Source of the DNA: JASLPR01 sp964496475
GTDB lineage: Bacteria; Chloroflexota; UBA11872; VXNJ01
Length of the DNA stretch: 42,926 nucleotides
Assembly (NCBI GenBank): GCA_964496475.1
Contig: CAZBZS010000017.1
Span: forward strand, 1-42,926
Reading direction: 5' to 3'
Positions 35,236 through 42,926 of this stretch are shown here, piece after piece; the first letter of the stretch is position 1, and each line of letters starts with the position of its first letter. The position numbers were made by a program, and so were the translations under genes. Below the pieces are notes generated by a model that was given only the letters and a program-made list of their open reading frames with translations, was not told the origin of the DNA and searched no databases.

Positions 35236-35856
35236 ATGCCGGACCTTTCCAGCATTGGACACTACATGATGGTGGCGGGCGTGTCGTACCTCGCCGGTTC
35301 GGTCCCGTTCGCGTTGATCTGGACGCTCGTGATCACCCGCAAGGACTTGCGCAAACTCGGCAGCGGCAACATCACCGTTTACAACTCGTATCACAGCGCC
35401 GGACTCTGGCCCGCGGCGTTGACATTCGTCGGAAACGCCGCCCTAGGTTTCGGCGTTGTCTTCTTCACCCGTTGGTATCTGCCCGACAGCGAACTTGCGT
35501 TGCTGGTCGCTCTGGTGTGTGTCACCGCCGGAGCGATGTGGCCTATCTGGCTGACGTTTTCAGGCGGCAAAGGCACCACGACCTGGGGTTGGGCAACCAC
35601 CGCGATCAACATTTGGATTCCCGTGGCCTTGCTGGGCCTGTGGTTTGCCGGATTGGTTATCACCAGGCGAACCTTTCCGAGCAGCAGGCTCGTCTACCGG
35701 GCCCTACCGATCGTCTTCGGGTTGATCGGGTGGTCGTGGGAGTACGTGCTGGCCGGTCTCGTGCTCGCGATAATGTTCCACTTCAAACACAACGTAGACA
35801 CCGACGACAGCATTCGCTACGGGATCGGCCAGCGCCTGGGCGTGAACAAAAGCTGA
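35236..35856 (+). CDS. PlsY-like membrane acyltransferase with altered motifs
   Basis: Predicted 6-7-helix membrane protein resembling PlsY, which acylates glycerol-3-phosphate from acyl-phosphate. The N-terminal YLAGSVPFALIW and LGSGNITVYNS correspond to the first PlsY motifs, but the usual GSGN-x-GATN continues differently here. SGGKGTTT matches the GGKGVAT motif. The conserved His before it (GHxFP in PlsY) appears replaced: the sequence is AGAMWPIWLTF. This may be a paralogue with another acceptor rather than the main PlsY. 206 residues. ATG 35236 preceded by AGGAGGGG. It sits between glycosyltransferase genes, suggesting a role in the glycan or its lipid carrier. Confidence 0.75.
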   Translation: MPDLSSIGHYMMVAGVSYLAGSVPFALIWTLVITRKDLRKLGSGNITVYNSYHSAGLWPAALTFVGNAALGFGVVFFTRWYLPDSELALLVALVCVTAGAMWPIWLTFSGGKGTTTWGWATTAINIWIPVALLGLWFAGLVITRRTFPSSRLVYRALPIVFGLIGWSWEYVLAGLVLAIMFHFKHNVDTDDSIRYGIGQRLGVNKS

Positions 35857-35947
35857 TCGAGCGGCTGCCCTATCCGGACGCCAGTGGTCGGGGTCTGGCT
35901 GTTTTAGCGCTTCAACAACACGGACTGATTGCCGGTCGGCGGTCGCA

Positions 35948-37018
35948 TTGAAAGTCATTCTGAACGGATACTTCACCGAGCATCCGCATACTGGCTCCGG
36001 TCAATATCTTCAGCATCTACAGCGTGCCCTCACGTCCTTGGCGCCCGATGACGAGTTCCAAATTGCCCCATGGACCGGCGTCTATCCGCGGCTCGGCAGA
36101 AGGCTGGGCAAATTGCTCTGGGAACAGATCGGTTTTCCCGCATCAGTCCGTGACGCCGATCTCGCCCACGTGCCCTACATGGGCCCTCCGCTACGCGGAA
36201 GGAACGAAGTCGTCACCGTTCACGACCTGATCGGATTCGCGTTGCCGCAGTACGCAGCCTCGCCGTGGATGAGGGCGTATAACTGGATGGCCGCCGCGTC
36301 CGTTCGGCGTGCGCGGCTAATCCTCGCTGATTCCATGGCGACCGCCCGCGACCTGCAACGCGTTCTCGGAGTTCCGGAAAGCCGGATCAGAACTGTCCTC
36401 CTCGGGGTCGACGAGACATTGCGGCCCGCTTCAAGGCAAGCGATAGAAGCCGTCCGCGATCGCTTCGAGCTTCCGTCCCGCTTCGCCCTTTACCTGGGGT
36501 CAGGGGATACTCGAAAGAACCTGGGCGCGCTCCTCCAGGCTTGGTTCCTGACCCCGGCCGCTCACCGAGTTCCGCTGGTCCTCGCCGGCCACATCCCTTG
36601 TACCGGGAGCGAGCTGTTTCCTGACTATCGGCGCCTCGCCCGACAGCTCGGGGTAGAGAACTCGATAATCTGGCTGGGTCCGGTAACCGAGGAGGAAAAG
36701 GCCCCACTCCTGAGCGCCGCCGCCGTATTCGCATTCCCGTCTCTGTACGAGGGATTTGGCCTTGAACCGCTGGAAGCCATGGCTTGCGGGACACCGGTGG
36801 TTTGCTCAAACGCCACGTCCCTTCCCGAAGTCGTCGGAGACGCCGCTGTGTTGGTGGATCCGCGCGATCCGGGCGCCTGGTCCGCGGCGATCGGAGGAAT
36901 ACTGGACGAACCCGCCACCGCCACGCGCCTCATCGATGCCGGGCGAGAGCGGGCGTCCAGACTGACCTGGCGGAAGACCGCCGCCGCCACCCTGGACGCA
37001 TACGAGGAACTCCTGTGA
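35948..37018 (+). CDS. GT4-family glycosyltransferase
   Basis: Second GT4 enzyme of the cluster, 356 residues. The N-terminus MKVILNGYFTEHPHTGSGQY carries the acceptor-side GSG loop. VVTVHDLIGFALPQYA, LILADSMATARDL, LGVDETL, LYLGSGDTRKNL and the donor motif YEGFGLEPLEAMACGTPVVCS (EX7E) follow. Start TTG at 35948, 91 bases after the PlsY-like gene. Its stop overlaps the next start as GTGA, so the two are translationally coupled. Sugar and acceptor unknown; closest in layout to mannosyltransferases of repeat-unit assembly. Confidence 0.9.
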   Translation: MKVILNGYFTEHPHTGSGQYLQHLQRALTSLAPDDEFQIAPWTGVYPRLGRRLGKLLWEQIGFPASVRDADLAHVPYMGPPLRGRNEVVTVHDLIGFALPQYAASPWMRAYNWMAAASVRRARLILADSMATARDLQRVLGVPESRIRTVLLGVDETLRPASRQAIEAVRDRFELPSRFALYLGSGDTRKNLGALLQAWFLTPAAHRVPLVLAGHIPCTGSELFPDYRRLARQLGVENSIIWLGPVTEEEKAPLLSAAAVFAFPSLYEGFGLEPLEAMACGTPVVCSNATSLPEVVGDAAVLVDPRDPGAWSAAIGGILDEPATATRLIDAGRERASRLTWRKTAAATLDAYEELL

Positions 37019-38133
37019 GAGTGCTGATGATTTCAAAGGCTTGCGTGGCCGGTCCGTACCAGAAAAAATTGGAAGAGATCGCCGCCCTCGACGGCATCGA
37101 GTTGCGGGTTGTCGTCCCCCCCTTTTGGCGAACCGATGGACACCGCGAATGGCTGGATCGCCGGCATCTAAATGGCTACGAGATGTCTGTCCGGAAGGCT
37201 CTATTCAACGGTCACTTCCATTACCATTTTTACCCTGCCATGGCGCGGGAAATCGCCAACTTCGGCCCGGAAATTGTGCACGTGGACGAAGAGCCCTACA
37301 ACCTTGCCACCGCCCACGCGGTATGGTTGGCGCGGCGGCACTCCGCCCGGGCGGTCTTCTTCAGCTGGCAGAATCTGAATAGGCGGTATCTGCCTCCTTT
37401 CTCCTGGCTGGAGCGGTTTTGCTACCGGCGGGCCGGTGCAATCGCCGGTACCAGCGGTGCGAGAGATGTCCTACAGGCCAAAGGGTTCGAGGGGCCCCTG
37501 GCAGTGATCCCTCAGTTCGGCGTCGACCCGGACGAATTTCGGCCGGTGCCCGCGCGAGATGGTCCACGGCGGTTCACCGTGGGCTACCTGGGGAGGCTGG
37601 TGGAAGAAAAAGGTCTGAGACCGCTAATGGGGGCCATGTCAAAAATGCCCGACGCGCGATTGCGAATCGGCGGCCGCGGTCCGATGGCGAGCTGGATCAG
37701 GATGTTCGCCGCCGAGCGAAACATCACAGAAGGTATGGACGGACCGACCCCGGTGCCACCAACCGAGGTACCGATTTTTTTGAATTCGCTCGACGTGCTG
37801 GTGCTGCCATCCCTACCGACGCCGAATTGGACCGAGCAGTTCGGCCGGGTACTGGTAGAAGCGATGGCGTGCCAGGTCCCGGTGGTGGCCAGTGAATGCG
37901 GCGAAATCCCGGGAGTCCTTGGCGATGCCGGGCTACTTGTCCCCCCTGGTGACGAGGATGCGCTCGTCACCGCCCTGGAACGAATTCGAGGAAACCCCGA
38001 TCTCGCCGACGACCTGGGACGCCGCGGTCGAACCCGGGTGATGGAGAACTATACCCATCGGCAAATAGCCGGGGCCACCGGCGAGTACTACTTTGAGTTG
38101 CTTGCCAACTTAAGCGACCCGGAACCTGTCTAG
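37015..38133 (+). CDS. GT4-family glycosyltransferase
   Basis: Third GT4 enzyme, 372 residues from GTG 37015, which overlaps the preceding stop; the longer open frame back to 36784 runs over the previous gene and is discarded. N-terminus MRVLMISKACVAGPYQKKLEE, then ELRVVVPPFWR, IVHVDEEPYNL, FFSWQNLNRRYLPPF, and the donor site VGYLGRLVEEKGL and EQFGRVLVEAMACQVPVVAS. EQFGRVLVE stands in for the EX7E motif. Typical of transferases in exopolysaccharide clusters. Followed by a 237-base gap before rny, with a GC-rich potential stem just after the stop. Confidence 0.9.
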   Translation: MRVLMISKACVAGPYQKKLEEIAALDGIELRVVVPPFWRTDGHREWLDRRHLNGYEMSVRKALFNGHFHYHFYPAMAREIANFGPEIVHVDEEPYNLATAHAVWLARRHSARAVFFSWQNLNRRYLPPFSWLERFCYRRAGAIAGTSGARDVLQAKGFEGPLAVIPQFGVDPDEFRPVPARDGPRRFTVGYLGRLVEEKGLRPLMGAMSKMPDARLRIGGRGPMASWIRMFAAERNITEGMDGPTPVPPTEVPIFLNSLDVLVLPSLPTPNWTEQFGRVLVEAMACQVPVVASECGEIPGVLGDAGLLVPPGDEDALVTALERIRGNPDLADDLGRRGRTRVMENYTHRQIAGATGEYYFELLANLSDPEPV

Positions 38134-38370
38134 GCGCCGCTCTGACGCCCGGCGGCTACCCGCGCCAGCAGGGTGCAGGGTGGTTGCCACCGCCGGAACG
38201 TGATAGCGTCTGAGAAGTTATGTATTTTGAATTGTTCCAGGACACGGCGGCCTTGCGGCCTCACAGGCGTCTCAACCGGGGGACGCCCGCGCAGGTGCGG
38301 TCTTATTGCGCCCCGAGGCCGGGCACCCTGACTTCAGTCAATTCCCCAACCCTTATCCGGAGGATTCCAG

Positions 38371-39903
38371 TTGGACAGTTGGGCAGTAGTTGTCCCCGTC
38401 GCGATAGCCTTGCTGATATCAGGGCTGGTCGGTGGTTACATCGTGCAAATATGGGTCGCGCGGCGCCAGGCAAGCGCCGTCGCGATAAGCCTCGAATCTG
38501 AACTAAAACGCGTCGAGCTCAAGCAGCGCGAGCTAATTGACGAGGCTCGTAGACAGGCTGGTGGGCTTCGGGACGAGGCCGAGCGGGAAATTCGGGAACG
38601 CCGCGGCGAAGTCCGCCGCCGCGATCGGCGCCTGCAAAAACGGGAGGAATCGACCGACCGGAGGGCTGAGGCGTTGGACCGCCGAGAAGAGGAATTACGG
38701 GGTCGGGAGTCCAACCTGGATCGCCGTCGCAATCAACTCGAGACGGCGCAAAAGGAACACGTCGAAGTCTTGGAACGCGTCTCGCAGATGACCTGCAACG
38801 AAGCTCGAGACGTGCTGCTTGGCCAGGTCAAGGACGAGTCGGCCGAGCGATTCGCCCAGATCGTCCGTGAGTCTGAGATACAGGCAAAGGCCGACGCAGA
38901 CCGAAAGGCTCGGTGGCTGGTGGGACTCGCCCTGCAACGTGTTTCCGCCGATCACACGTCCGTGTCAACTGTTTCTACCGTCCCCCTTCCCAGCGACGAT
39001 ATGAAGGGTCGGATAATCGGCCGGGAAGGCCGTAATATCCGTGCCCTCGAGGCTGCCACGGGGGTTGATCTGATCATCGACGACACCCCCGAAACCGTCG
39101 TCATATCTTGCTTCGATCCGGTCAGGCGTGAAGTCGCGCGGACCGCGTTAACCCGCTTGATCGAGGATGGGCGGATCCACCCGACCCGGATAGAGGAACA
39201 TGTGGCGAAGGCCCGCAAGGAGATTGACGCAATCATCCGCTCCGAGGGCGAGCGCGCCGCCATCGACGTCGGCGTGCCCAAGTTGCATTCCGAAATCATC
39301 AAACTCGTCGGAAGGCTGCGCTACCGGCAGAGCTACGGTCAAAATGTGCTCGGCCACTCATTGGAAGTCGCGTTCCTCGCCGCCACGATGGCAGCGGAGG
39401 TAGGGGGCGATCCGCATATAAGTCGCTTCGGCGGACTGTTGCATGACTGCGGAAAGGCGATTGATCACGAAGTTGAAGGACCCCACGCGTTGATCGGGGC
39501 CGAGCGTTGCCGTCGATTTGGGGTACCAGAGGCTGTCGCCCACGTCGTGGAGGCGCACCATTTCGAAGTCGAACCCACGACGTTTGAAGCGTTTGTCGTA
39601 GCCGCCGCCGACGCTATATCCGCTGCACGGCCCGGCGCCCGACGGGAAACCGTGGAGCTCTTTGTCCAGCGTCTGGAAGAACTTGAGGGCATCGCCAACT
39701 CGTTCCCGGGGGTCGATCGATCTTATGCCATCCAGGCCGGTCGCGAAGTTCGCATCGCCGTAAAGCCTGACGAGATCGATGAGTTAGGGGCATTGCGTCT
39801 GTCCCGCGATGTGGTTTCCCGGATACAGGAGACGATGACCTTCCCGGGCCAGATCAAAGTCACCGTTATCAGGGAGACCAGATCTGTCGGCACCGCCCGT
39901 TAG
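38371..39903 (+). CDS. rny: Ribonuclease Y
   Basis: Membrane-anchored endoribonuclease that starts mRNA decay in many bacteria lacking RNase E. An N-terminal transmembrane helix (VVVPVAIALLISGLVGGYI) is followed by a long, strongly charged coiled coil (~30-140). A KH domain (KGRIIGREGRNIRALEAATGV) and an HD domain (ending in GGLLHDCGKAID, with the metal-binding HD pair) follow, plus the C-terminal RVLD-like IKVTVIRET. 510 residues, normal. TTG start at 38371 with GGAGGA six bases ahead. Precedes the lipid cassette on the same strand. Confidence 0.96.
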   Translation: MDSWAVVVPVAIALLISGLVGGYIVQIWVARRQASAVAISLESELKRVELKQRELIDEARRQAGGLRDEAEREIRERRGEVRRRDRRLQKREESTDRRAEALDRREEELRGRESNLDRRRNQLETAQKEHVEVLERVSQMTCNEARDVLLGQVKDESAERFAQIVRESEIQAKADADRKARWLVGLALQRVSADHTSVSTVSTVPLPSDDMKGRIIGREGRNIRALEAATGVDLIIDDTPETVVISCFDPVRREVARTALTRLIEDGRIHPTRIEEHVAKARKEIDAIIRSEGERAAIDVGVPKLHSEIIKLVGRLRYRQSYGQNVLGHSLEVAFLAATMAAEVGGDPHISRFGGLLHDCGKAIDHEVEGPHALIGAERCRRFGVPEAVAHVVEAHHFEVEPTTFEAFVVAAADAISAARPGARRETVELFVQRLEELEGIANSFPGVDRSYAIQAGREVRIAVKPDEIDELGALRLSRDVVSRIQETMTFPGQIKVTVIRETRSVGTAR

Positions 39904-39918
39904 CGCCCGGAACGGCCG

Positions 39919-39932
39919 CGCTTGGTCAAGCG
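39919..39932. terminator. Hairpin just after rny
   Basis: CGCTTG-GT-CAAGCG, a nearly perfect palindrome 16 bases past the rny stop. No T-run, so it could instead be a protein site. Confidence 0.25.
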
Positions 39933-40034
39933 TCCGATTCGATCTCCTAGCGGCAGCTCAGACACGGTGTCGACTCCTAGTGAACGGAGAAACAATGGCA
40001 GCGGCGCCATCTGGAGTTTCTTGCGGATGATGCC

Positions 40035-40889
40035 TTGCTGATCCTGTTCGAGCTCGCCTCCCGCATCTACGGTTATATACCTGGGATCTTAAAGACGGCC
40101 ACAGCACGGCTTGTGGGACGGGTCGTGTTCCGGCTCAATGCCCGCGTCCGGCGGAACACCATAGCCAATATGTCAGTGGTACTTGGGTTGCCCCCGCAGG
40201 AGGCGCGTGTGAGGGAAGTGGCCCGCCGATCGGTCATGGAATATGCCGAGTACGCGGCCAGCGTGCCGGACTTTTACCGGACCTCGCCGAAGGAGATCGC
40301 GGAGGACATCACGTACGTGGACCCAGACGAAATCCTGGCCCCGGTTCTTGCTCAAGGGAGAGGTGCCGTATTCGCAACCGGCCATTTCGGCAACTGGGAT
40401 ATCGCTGGCGCCAGGATGGCCTCTATGATGCCCCTGTGGGTGGTCCAGGAATCTTTCGACGATTCTCGAATCAATGAAATTCTCAAGCGGATTCGCGAAT
40501 CCAAGAATATGAAATCGGTACTGATTGGTGATTCCTTCTTGCCGCTTTTTCGCGGCCTCCTGCGTGGCGATGCGGTGGGGCTCATGATCGATCGGCCGAC
40601 CCCTGGCGAGGGTGTTGAAATTGAGTTTTTCGGCCGCCGCACCATGGTTCCCGACGGCATCGGCCGACTGGCTGTCCGGGCCGGCCTGCCGGTCCTCGTG
40701 GGAGCGGCTCTTCGAGAGCGCGACGGTCGCCACACTCTATTTGCCCTTGGCCGTGTGGATGTCGATCTCTCCGGTACCGACGAGGACTGCGTACAACGGG
40801 TCATCCAGGGCGTATTTCATCGTTTCGAGAAAATCATCCGGATGGCTCCGGAGCAGTGGTACATGTTCAGGAAAATGTGGAATTCTTGA
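40035..40889 (+). CDS. LpxL/HtrB-like lipid acyltransferase (PatA-like)
   Basis: Predicted peripheral membrane acyltransferase that moves a fatty acyl chain onto a glycolipid. The catalytic HX4D motif is HFGNWD (~residue 112); GDAVGLMIDRP and IEFFGRRTMVPDGIGRLAVRAG are further family blocks, and the C-terminal PEQWYMFRKMW is characteristic. The start is doubtful: the frame begins at TTG 40035 without a ribosome site, although residues just upstream (HLEFLADDALL) look native. An ATG at 39995 with GGAG ahead is out of phase by one base; removal of one base near 40004-40008 would give MAAAHLEFLADD joined to the gene. It precedes a PimA-like gene, as the PatA homologue neighbours pimA in actinobacteria. 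Confidence 0.85.
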   Translation: MLILFELASRIYGYIPGILKTATARLVGRVVFRLNARVRRNTIANMSVVLGLPPQEARVREVARRSVMEYAEYAASVPDFYRTSPKEIAEDITYVDPDEILAPVLAQGRGAVFATGHFGNWDIAGARMASMMPLWVVQESFDDSRINEILKRIRESKNMKSVLIGDSFLPLFRGLLRGDAVGLMIDRPTPGEGVEIEFFGRRTMVPDGIGRLAVRAGLPVLVGAALRERDGRHTLFALGRVDVDLSGTDEDCVQRVIQGVFHRFEKIIRMAPEQWYMFRKMWNS

Positions 40890-40926
40890 TCTTCATTCAA
40901 ATAGCGGCATTCGGTATGGTAGGTTC

Positions 40927-42135
40927 ATGAGCACGATGGCTCGACAAAGTCACCCTCTGCAAATCGCTTTGGTCTCGCCGTACGATTTTGCCGTGCCCGG
41001 AGGCGTGACGACCCACATCGTCAATCTGGCGTCTCGTTTTCGCGATCTCGGGCATACGGTGAATATTCTGGCTCCGAGCTCAACCAATGAGCCGGAGTAT
41101 TCGGTGGACAATTTTCACCGGGTTGGAAAGACGATCGTTCCCTTGCGTAGTAATGCCTCCATCGCCCGGGTGAGCTTTTCCCTGACTCTGGGGCCACAAG
41201 TGAAGCGCATATTGAGAGAGAACGAATTCGACGTCATTCATCTTCACGAGCCCATGGCCCCGCTCCTGCCCTGGTATGTGCTGTGGCACTCTAATTGCGT
41301 GAACGTCGCCACCTTCCACGCGTCCCGCGAGACCCGAACCGTCTACCGCACCTATAAGCCGTTTATCAAGAGAATGTTCAAACGCCTTCACGGCAAGATT
41401 GCCGTATCGCGGACCGCGAAGGATTTCGTCTGGGGCAGCTTCAAGGGCGACTATCGAATCATCCCGAACGGAATTGATGTCGGAGCCTACTCCCGCGAAA
41501 TGACTCCGTTCGATCACCTTCAAGACGGCAAATTCAATGTGCTGTTTGTTGGGCGGTTGGAGAAGCGCAAAGGTCTTCCCTACCTCCTTAATGCCATGGA
41601 AATAGTCCAGCAACTGCGGCGCGACACAAGGCTGATCGTCGTCGGGGCCTTCGCCGAACGCCAGCTGGCCAAAGCTAGGCGCCAGGTGAAGCGCTGCGGA
41701 TTGACGAACGTTTTGTTTGAAGGGTTCGCGTCCGAAGAAGATAAGATCCGCTATTTCAAGAGCGCCGATCTATTCTGCGCTCCGGCCAGAGGCGACGGTC
41801 GAGAAAGTCAGGGTTTGGTTTTGCTGGAGGCGATGGCGGCGGGAACGCCGGTCGTGGCCAGCGATCTTCTGGGATACCGCACCGTTTCGCCAGGCGGCGC
41901 CGCCGCGCTTTACGTTCCGCCTGAGGATCCACGGGCGCTTGCTCGTGCGATCTTACGCATGATGGATTACCCGGAGACGGCGGCTCGTTACCGGTCGGCG
42001 GGCAGCCGCAAGGCGTCAGAATATTCTTGGGAGGTAATCGCGGAAGAGGTCATGGGTTACTACCGCGAGTTGCTCAGGTTGCATGGTGGAATTCGCCCGG
42101 ACCCGACAATGGCTTCTGTGGGAACTCTCATTTGA
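40927..42135 (+). CDS. PimA-like GT4 glycosyltransferase (phosphatidylinositol mannosyltransferase type)
   Basis: Predicted membrane-peripheral transferase that puts the first sugar on a phosphoinositide-type lipid. The N-terminus IALVSPYDFAVPGGVTTHI matches the PimA acceptor loop. HLHEPMAPLLPW, TFHASRE, IAVSRTAKDFV, IIPNGIDV, FVGRLEKRKGLPYLL and donor motif GRESQGLVLLEAMAAGTPVVAS follow in order. 402 residues from ATG 40927; the frame is open further upstream but overlaps the acyltransferase. It overlaps the phosphatidyltransferase start (TTGA). The PimA assignment rests on motifs and context together; the true lipid and sugar are unproved. Confidence 0.85.
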   Translation: MSTMARQSHPLQIALVSPYDFAVPGGVTTHIVNLASRFRDLGHTVNILAPSSTNEPEYSVDNFHRVGKTIVPLRSNASIARVSFSLTLGPQVKRILRENEFDVIHLHEPMAPLLPWYVLWHSNCVNVATFHASRETRTVYRTYKPFIKRMFKRLHGKIAVSRTAKDFVWGSFKGDYRIIPNGIDVGAYSREMTPFDHLQDGKFNVLFVGRLEKRKGLPYLLNAMEIVQQLRRDTRLIVVGAFAERQLAKARRQVKRCGLTNVLFEGFASEEDKIRYFKSADLFCAPARGDGRESQGLVLLEAMAAGTPVVASDLLGYRTVSPGGAAALYVPPEDPRALARAILRMMDYPETAARYRSAGSRKASEYSWEVIAEEVMGYYRELLRLHGGIRPDPTMASVGTLI

Positions 42136-42728
42136 TAACCATGGGCGAGATCGAGCGCCGATCCAAACGCCTCGCCGAGATCATCATTGGTCCGCTCGCC
42201 CGCGCCGGTGTTACCGCCAACCACATGACCATCGCCGGTTTTTTCGCCGCCATCCCGGTGGCCGTCCTAATTGCGACTGACTCCTTGATTGCCGGAGGAA
42301 TTCTTCTGCTGATTGCCTCGGCGTTCGACACCCTTGATGGCGCGGTCGCCCGGGTGCGCAACGAAGTGACCGACTTCGGGGCGTTTCTGGACTCCACCCT
42401 CGATCGGTACGTCGAAGTGGCCTATTTCGGAGCACTAAGCTGGTTGTTCCTTGAGCGTGACGATCCTGGGGCCGTGATCTTGAGTTTCATAATTCTTTCC
42501 GGCTCGATCATGGTCAGCTACACCCGGGCCCGCGCCGAAGGACTCGGCCTGCACGGAAAGGTCGGCATTCTGCAGCGACCAGAACGGCTGATCCTTCTCG
42601 GGATAGCGCTCATCTTTTCGGGATGGCTGCTACTCCCGGTGCTATGGGTAATGGCGATCGTGACCAATCTCACCGTGTTGCAGCGAGTCCTCCATGTGCG
42701 CTCGCAGACGCCGCGGAAACGTCAGTAG
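42132..42728 (+). CDS. CDP-alcohol phosphatidyltransferase (PgsA/PIP-synthase-like)
   Basis: Predicted integral membrane enzyme that swaps CMP of CDP-diacylglycerol for an alcohol phosphate. The family signature D-G-x2-A-R-x8-G-x3-D-x3-D is complete (~residues 65-88), and the following segment (YTRARAEGLG, GKVGILQRPERLIL) resembles phosphatidylinositol-phosphate synthases rather than PgsA for glycerol-phosphate. About six hydrophobic helices. Start TTG 42132 overlaps the PimA-like stop; ATG 42141 is a close alternative. 198 residues, normal. The three genes acyltransferase, GT4 and this one form a cassette. Confidence 0.9.
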   Translation: MITMGEIERRSKRLAEIIIGPLARAGVTANHMTIAGFFAAIPVAVLIATDSLIAGGILLLIASAFDTLDGAVARVRNEVTDFGAFLDSTLDRYVEVAYFGALSWLFLERDDPGAVILSFIILSGSIMVSYTRARAEGLGLHGKVGILQRPERLILLGIALIFSGWLLLPVLWVMAIVTNLTVLQRVLHVRSQTPRKRQ

Positions 42729-42742
42729 CCGCCCGATCCCCT

Positions 42743-42926
42743 CTAGCCATAGCGCTTCAGCCTGCCGGTTCGTTTTGCGAAATTTACCGACTGCTGAAAC
42801 ACCCATACGCCGAGTGGCAGCGACACCACTGAAACCGCCAACAGCCTCCACAGCTCCCCGCTCATGTCGAATACCGATTTGCCTTCGAGCATCGCCCCGC
42901 GGATTCCTTCGAGGATGTATGTAGCC
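42743..42926 (-). CDS. ABC-2-type transporter permease, C-terminal fragment
   Basis: Partial at the window edge: 60 residues plus TAG (42743-42745), with no start in the window. The fragment reads TYILEGIRGAMLEG, a helix (LLAVSVVSLPLGVWVF), then FAKRTGRLKRYG, the usual end of an ABC-2 permease such as the drug or polysaccharide exporter type. It converges on the phosphatidyltransferase gene with 14 bases between. The ATP-binding partner would lie beyond the edge. A role in exporting a glycan or lipid is only a guess from the neighbours. Confidence 0.75.
   Translation of the reverse strand, partial: ATYILEGIRGAMLEGKSVFDMSGELWRLLAVSVVSLPLGVWVFQQSVNFAKRTGRLKRYG

Noticed and set aside
35857..35947. 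Open frame through the gap between the PlsY-like gene and the next GT4
   Set aside because: Reads well for ~30 codons, but has no start of its own and no family match.
38205..38370. CTGAGA near 38210, reminiscent of a thiamine riboswitch
   Set aside because: The other conserved riboswitch blocks are absent.
1..42926. tRNA, rRNA, CRISPR repeats, transposase or phage genes
   Set aside because: Looked for T-loop signatures, spaced direct repeats and transposase motifs on both strands and found none; faint tRNAs could be missed by eye.

Overview
This is a draft-assembly window (two runs of N, 1419-1428 and 26650-26708) from a GC-rich bacterium with tightly packed genes on both strands and no tRNA, rRNA, CRISPR array, phage or insertion sequence that I could recognise. 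My best guess for the source is Chloroflexota (SAR202/Dehalococcoidia-like), or another deep-branching, uncultured, probably monoderm lineage. The grounds are a ppdK-dnaG-rpoD block, RNase Y, a phosphatidylinositol-mannoside-like lipid cassette and no outer-membrane genes. This is inference from gene content, not a phylogeny.

Region 1 (1-13.9 kb) is mostly metabolic and partly accessory. It holds a Gfo/Idh oxidoreductase whose tail is cut by a stop, ilvD (branched-chain amino acids), a divergent 846-residue transketolase-like ThDP enzyme, an MFS transporter, and a fused LutB-LutA lactate-oxidation protein. Divergent from the fusion is a plus-strand run of a frameshifted macrodomain gene, a class IV aminotransferase and an SMP-30/gluconolactonase-like protein. 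A minus-strand FecR-like lipoprotein follows, broken by at least three lesions, then a GNAT acetyltransferase. Three damaged genes lie here among intact ones.

Region 2 (13.9-26.5 kb) is a minus-strand core block read ppdK > dnaG > rpoD > gltB > gltD: pyruvate/PEP interconversion, primase, housekeeping sigma factor, and both glutamate synthase subunits. gltD lacks any ordinary start codon for its conserved N-terminus; an ACG overlapping the gltB stop sits where the ATG belongs. dnaG carries an Arg/Glu repeat tract.

Region 3 (26.7-32.4 kb) has an Fsr-like MFS transporter (+) converging on a compact minus-strand operon folK > folC > DUF1992 > GT9 > wecG, joined by overlapping or nearly touching stop/start codons, which couples folate synthesis to cell-surface glycan genes.

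Region 4 (32.5-42.9 kb) runs on the plus strand: an O-antigen ligase/polymerase-like protein (again with a likely ACG start), GT4, a PlsY-like protein with altered motifs, two more GT4 enzymes, RNase Y, and then an acyltransferase, a PimA-like GT4 and a CDP-alcohol phosphatidyltransferase. The last three resemble the actinobacterial PatA-PimA-PgsA set and suggest a glycosylated, acylated phosphoinositide-type lipid. The window ends in the C-terminus of a minus-strand ABC-2 permease.
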